The notes under the pieces: generated by a model
The model's database searches: none
Told to the model about the DNA's origin: nothing
The model's input: the letters and a program-made list of their open reading frames with translations, nothing else
Assembly: GCA_054601695.1 (NCBI GenBank)
Contig: BAAHQB010000067.1
Span: 620,001 to 684,000 of the forward strand
Source of the DNA: Amorphochlora amoebiformis
Taxonomy: Eukaryota > Cercozoa > Chlorarachniophyceae
Direction: 5' to 3'
Length of the DNA: 64,000 nucleotides
Shown: piece after piece, positions 1 to 64,000 of the stretch
How positions within the stretch are numbered: position 1 is the first letter of the stretch
Layout of the letters: each line of letters begins with the position of its first letter
Translations under genes and position numbers: made by a program

Positions 1-1
1 A

Positions 2-38
<37 letters not shown>

Positions 39-328
39 AAAATAAATACATATATTTACATAGATATGATGTATGTATGTGTGTGTAACCTGTTACTATA
101 TTTCCACATATACATATACATGTGTATAGAAATGTACATGGATACTTATATATGTATATATGTATGTATGCGTGTATGTAGATATATGTAAAATTGATCC
201 TTTCATTTTTAGTTTTGTATATTTTGCAACTTCTATATCCATGCATATATACATATATGCATATATATACATATATGCATATATATATATATATATATAT
301 ATAATTCGTGTCCAAACGTCTTCTGTAG

Positions 329-24693
<24,365 letters not shown>

Positions 24694-25356
24694 CCATTAC
24701 AATGAATAGCTATTAAAATGATAAAGTACTTTTGCGGCTGAATTTGTGACATGTGCCATAGATATTTACACCGGTATACATGTAGTATATCAGTATCATA
24801 TTGAAGTTTTTTATGTACACACCAGAATGATAGATTATCATAACAATATGGATGGTATATTTCATCATTACTGAGTAGTCTAGTATAATTCATTCCCATG
24901 CCGAAGAAATCCACAGAACACGAATGGGTAGAAATAAACACGTATCTACATACGGTCACAATGAACTTATTTGTGTTACGAGAGATGCCAATAAAACTAT
25001 ATATTTGCAAGGGATTGATTGAAAGGTGCATGTAGCTAGTGTGTCAATGTGTACCTACAATCAGTAGCTACTATCTAGACTATATTACTAGTTTATCTGA
25101 TCGTGACCATTAGACCAGCAACTAACTAGTAAGACTAGAGGTACTCGCGATCGATGACTATGATTTAAAAAAATTAAGTTGAGGTCGGTGGCTTGCTGGT
25201 TGATACAGAGAAACGAAAGCTTGACTGCTCCCGTGTGTCCGCGCCAACTGATACAGACTCCTCTAAAGACTGGAAGATGAGCAACTATAGACCCAAATAG
25301 TTCCAATTCCAAGTTTAACCAATTGCGATTAAGGTCATAAAAGAGAAGAGAGAATA
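24694..25356. other. Intergenic/3' region between convergent genes; no coding signal
   Basis: 660 bp of ordinary-complexity sequence lies between the stop of the + strand channel gene and the stop of the - strand gene at 25357. Open frames of 113 and 90 codons on the minus strand here have no splice context or recognisable composition and probably reflect shared 3' UTR. I see no RNA gene. Confidence 0.5.
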
Positions 25357-27593
<2,237 letters not shown>

Positions 27594-27713
27594 TCCTCTC
27601 GGTGTCCCAGAGAAGAAGCACCGCCCGTCGCCACTCCCTCCAGCGGTCTGACAGGCGAACACAGCGCCTTGTCACAACTAGTGACAGAACACCGCGTCAC
27701 ACCTCGAGGAATT
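27594..27713. promoter_or_regulatory. Likely bidirectional promoter / shared 5' UTR region
   Basis: 120 bp separate the start codons of the - strand gene (27593) and the + strand mitochondrial protein gene (27714). The segment is free of TA microsatellite and relatively GC-rich compared with the flanks. No TATA box or other named element is evident. The call is based on divergent arrangement alone. Confidence 0.35.
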
Positions 27714-28067
27714 ATGGGTGCGTGCGCGAACTCTTGGCTCGACTTTGTGACCAGTCCTCATATTCTGTCATGTTTCTGCCTCAGTCGTGAAGTCTTTGCT
27801 TCGAGCATCACGTGTGGGAAAGCTTGCACGGTCTTTCCATGCCACCAGCGCTAGGAGGGCCAAGGCTTTCAACAACAGGGTACAACATTCTACATTTGTC
27901 TTTGTTCTTGTGTGGAATAACCTCTCATTTTGCAGCCTTTCTGGCACCCTGATCGTAATCCAATGACTTTTGAAGAGAAATTTATCCTGACCACAATGAT
28001 TGGAGGCAGTACACTAGCAGCTATTCTTCTCTTCTTCAAGGAGGGTGAGGACTGCTATCAATGGTAA
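27714..28067 (+). CDS. Small single-pass mitochondrial membrane protein (76 aa), three exons
   Basis: Exon 1 carries only ATG G (27714-27717, donor GTGCGT), exon 2 is 27785-27879 and exon 3 is 27936-28067 with stop TAA. The product begins MVVKSLLRASRVGKLARSF and continues HATSARRAKAFNNR, a classic Arg/Ser-rich presequence without acidic residues. Then comes PFWHPDRNPMTFEEKF, one membrane helix (ILTTMIGGSTLAAILLFF) and a short acidic tail KEGEDCYQW. Architecture and size fit an accessory subunit of a respiratory complex in the inner membrane, but I cannot match a specific subunit. Introns are 67 and 56 nt. The start was chosen because ATG G / TC GTG AAG joins in frame and upstream frames are closed. 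Confidence 0.65.
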
Positions 28068-28907
28068 TTAATCCCCTGATATATTGCACCGGAGTCCCCT
28101 GAAGCTGTCTTAAATCAGGGCTGAGAGGATTGCTGAGAGGGATCTGGGACCTAATCCGGGAAATCTGCCTCCCCGTGACTAGTCAAGGCATGCACAGAAT
28201 ATCCGAATGGAAGGAAGTTTGCGCAGTTGAGCTGCTGGAACGTTACTTACCATTATAAAGGTCTAAAGTATTGTTTTTGATCTGGTTGTATTGCATGTTT
28301 GTGACACGGTGTATCTAGACACTAATGTACACATAGCTTTAAATTTAGCTAGACAATACCAGATCAAATTTTCAAATATTATAGTGTACATCATGTATGC
28401 AGAGATCTACGTCGTCGTATATCTAGTATCCAGTTTCTAGAGTATACTGAGTTACTGTATAGCTGATTAGGATTAATCTAGTTAATTATCTTTGTGGTAG
28501 TGATCTGCTAGGATGATGTACTAGTACTATATATATAGACTCTGGTAGTCTAGTGCTAGGTAACGAACATCTGAACATGTCTGGTCGCTGGTTGTCCATC
28601 TACTAGATCTAGTACATATACTAGATATAGTAGTTATGAGATTCTGCTATATATTTTTGTTGTAAAGTAAACGTACATATATTACATATATCTATATATA
28701 TATATATATATCTAGATATACTAGATATATATATATATATTTAGATTTTTTTGTAATAGTACTAGACACATACAGACATATGGTACTATAGTATCTGGCA
28801 CATATTTTTCATATTATATCTAGTTATATATAACATATATATATATATATACATATATGCTATGATGCATGATTTTTTCAATAAAAATACACATGAATAC
28901 ACCTAGT

Positions 28908-28980
<73 letters not shown>

Positions 28981-29274
28981 CATATGATATCATGATAATA
29001 CAGTACTTAGACATCATTCCTACAGCGTGGTATAAATCGCATAGATATTGTAGATAACGTCTGTAACGTCTAAAACGTAATTATAAAGCTTAAGGCCAGT
29101 GACAACCATAGAACCATGGCTCCGATCGCGATGTCACTATATATAGCATATAGCTAAATCCAGCTACTAAGTTCATCGCTGACACCTAGCGCCGATTCAT
29201 TGGACCCCACGCCTTGCCTTGCATAGCAGCCCTTTTCCGAAGCACTTCACCGGGAGAGGGAAGCCTACGTATAT

Positions 29275-29308
<34 letters not shown>

Positions 29309-29449
29309 GGTATATATAATATAATATATTATATCGATGCATATATCTTATGTGTTTGTATCACACATACGTGTTATGAAAGTATTCATATATATATATA
29401 TATTTATATATATTAGTTATATAATGTACCTAAATGTTTAGATACAAAT

Positions 29450-29550
<101 letters not shown>

Positions 29551-29633
29551 ATGTATATGTATAAGAATTTACAGTGTAAATGTAAACGCATAAAAAACAT
29601 ATTAACACATTGTATATAATCTACACATGTGCA

Positions 29634-29636
<3 letters not shown>

Positions 29637-29677
<41 letters not shown>

Positions 29678-29716
29678 TAATAATAATAATAATAAAAAAA
29701 AAATAATAATAATAAA
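29637..29716. repeat. AAT trinucleotide array
   Basis: About 25 ATA/AAT units with a short poly-A interruption near 29695. Counterpart ATT arrays are at 38454-38505 and 53390-53465, so this trinucleotide recurs independently of the TA repeats. Confidence 0.9.
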
Positions 29717-29749
29717 TATTGTATATATCTACATAAATATTTGTATCAT

Positions 29750-29818
<69 letters not shown>

Positions 29819-29856
29819 TATTTATACGCATATATGTATATATATATACATATTAT

Positions 29857-29887
<31 letters not shown>

Positions 29888-29962
29888 CATATATGTATAA
29901 TGTATATCTCTACATGAATATGTGTATTATATACATATTGCAGATATCTACATAAATATATG

Positions 29963-30091
<129 letters not shown>

Positions 30092-30100
30092 TTATATTAT

Positions 30101-30405
30101 ATTGTTAGTGCAGCGGTCGGTAGTACGGTCCGGCCCACCGGTAGTATGCTAGGCAATGAACTCTGGTGGTGCGGTGGTGTGGTAGTTGTCCGAGGTTGAT
30201 TGTTGTCCGTTGGATTATGACGAATGATTATTAATAACTTCTTGCGGTAGTCGGATACTTCCTTTCTTCCTCCGGAACCGTATCGCTTCCGAGAATTTCC
30301 TGGGTTCCGACTATTGTGCTACTACTCGTATGCTCTAAGGAACTGACGGTAGTCTAGCCAGCCGCATTGTAGTTAAGTAGCTAAAGGTTCCGGTGTACGT
30401 TAACA

Positions 30406-30408
<3 letters not shown>
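30101..30408 (+). mobile_element. SINE-like dispersed element, copy 1
   Basis: A 308-bp island of ordinary base composition embedded in (TA)n. It starts ATTGTTAGTGCAGCGG and ends TTAACAAT before TA. Shared blocks with the copy at 56397 include AGTATGCTAG/AATATGCTAG, AATGAACTCTGG/AATGAATTCTGG and AGGTTGATTGTTG/AGGTTGACTGTTG. Shared blocks with the copy at 44735 include the TTCCTTTCTTCC segment. Non-coding. No terminal inverted repeats are evident. Confidence 0.65.
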
Positions 30409-30436
<28 letters not shown>

Positions 30437-30459
30437 CATATATATTTATACTATATATA

Positions 30460-30519
<60 letters not shown>

Positions 30520-30546
30520 ACAGAGTACTGCTTCTAATATCAAAAT

Positions 30547-36946
<6,400 letters not shown>

Positions 36947-37030
36947 CCTTCCGGGTAGCCGAATTTTAATTGAAAAACTGGGTATCTTTTCGGCCCATCT
37001 GGAATCCGTAGTAGATTCCGCGCGTATCCG
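36947..37030. promoter_or_regulatory. Probable bidirectional promoter between divergent genes
   Basis: 84 bp lie between the ATG at 36946 (- strand low-complexity gene) and the ATG at 37031 (+ strand giant gene). The segment and its flanks are free of TA arrays. If the upstream - strand ATG at 37108 is used instead, the two coding regions would overlap antisense by 78 bp. No core element is identified. Confidence 0.3.

Positions 37031-64000
<26,970 letters not shown>

Overview
The window looks like nuclear DNA from an intron-rich eukaryote, most likely a protist or alga. Genes are cut into very short exons (19 to about 640 nt) with GT-AG borders, introns are filled with enormous (TA)n microsatellites and degenerate CCCTAA/TTAGGG (telomere-type) arrays, and I see no prokaryotic organisation. 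I cannot name the species. Almost all long ORFs in the region are artefacts of TA (poly Tyr-Ile), TC/GA (poly Ser-Leu or Glu-Arg) or CCCTAA repeats. The real genes were rebuilt by hand from splice signals, coding-like islands and reading-phase agreement across junctions.

Layout. (1) About 329-24693, + strand: the 3' part of an inositol-trisphosphate-receptor/ryanodine-receptor (IP3R/RyR) family Ca2+ channel, about 27-29 exons. Upstream helical exons are followed by the six-helix channel domain, a pore exon with Cys-Glu-Thr-Leu, the S6 signature GIIIDAFADMR, a CxxC...H...H zinc-binding tail and a stop at 24691-24693. (2) 25357-27593, - strand: a six-exon gene of unknown function with a degenerate EF-hand-like loop and a Pro/Ser/Thr-rich C-terminus. 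(3) 27714-28067, + strand: a 76-residue single-pass protein with a mitochondrial presequence. It is divergent from gene 2, with 120 bp between the start codons. (4) 30547-36946 (or 37108), - strand: a seven-exon Gly/Pro/Met/Gln-rich low-complexity protein, probably RNA-associated or condensate-forming. (5) 37031 to beyond 64000, + strand: a giant gene of at least 38 small exons encoding a helical (armadillo/HEAT-like) protein. It is divergent from gene 4 and incomplete at the window end.

Repeats dominate the rest: TA arrays in most of the long introns, interstitial telomere-like blocks concentrated at 10-24 kb and 54.8-55.6 kb, TC/GA homopurine tracts, AAT/ATT arrays, and a dispersed SINE-like element with at least three copies. 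Genes 1 and 2 are convergent, as are 3 and 4; genes 2/3 and 4/5 are divergent pairs. Genes 2 and 3 sit in the only compact, repeat-poor island (about 26.6-28.1 kb) and have introns of 19-70 nt, in sharp contrast with the kilobase TA introns around them.

Functional links: gene 1 would be an intracellular Ca2+-release channel and gene 3 a mitochondrial inner-membrane protein. No common pathway is evident from the order. All exon borders are manual predictions without transcript evidence.
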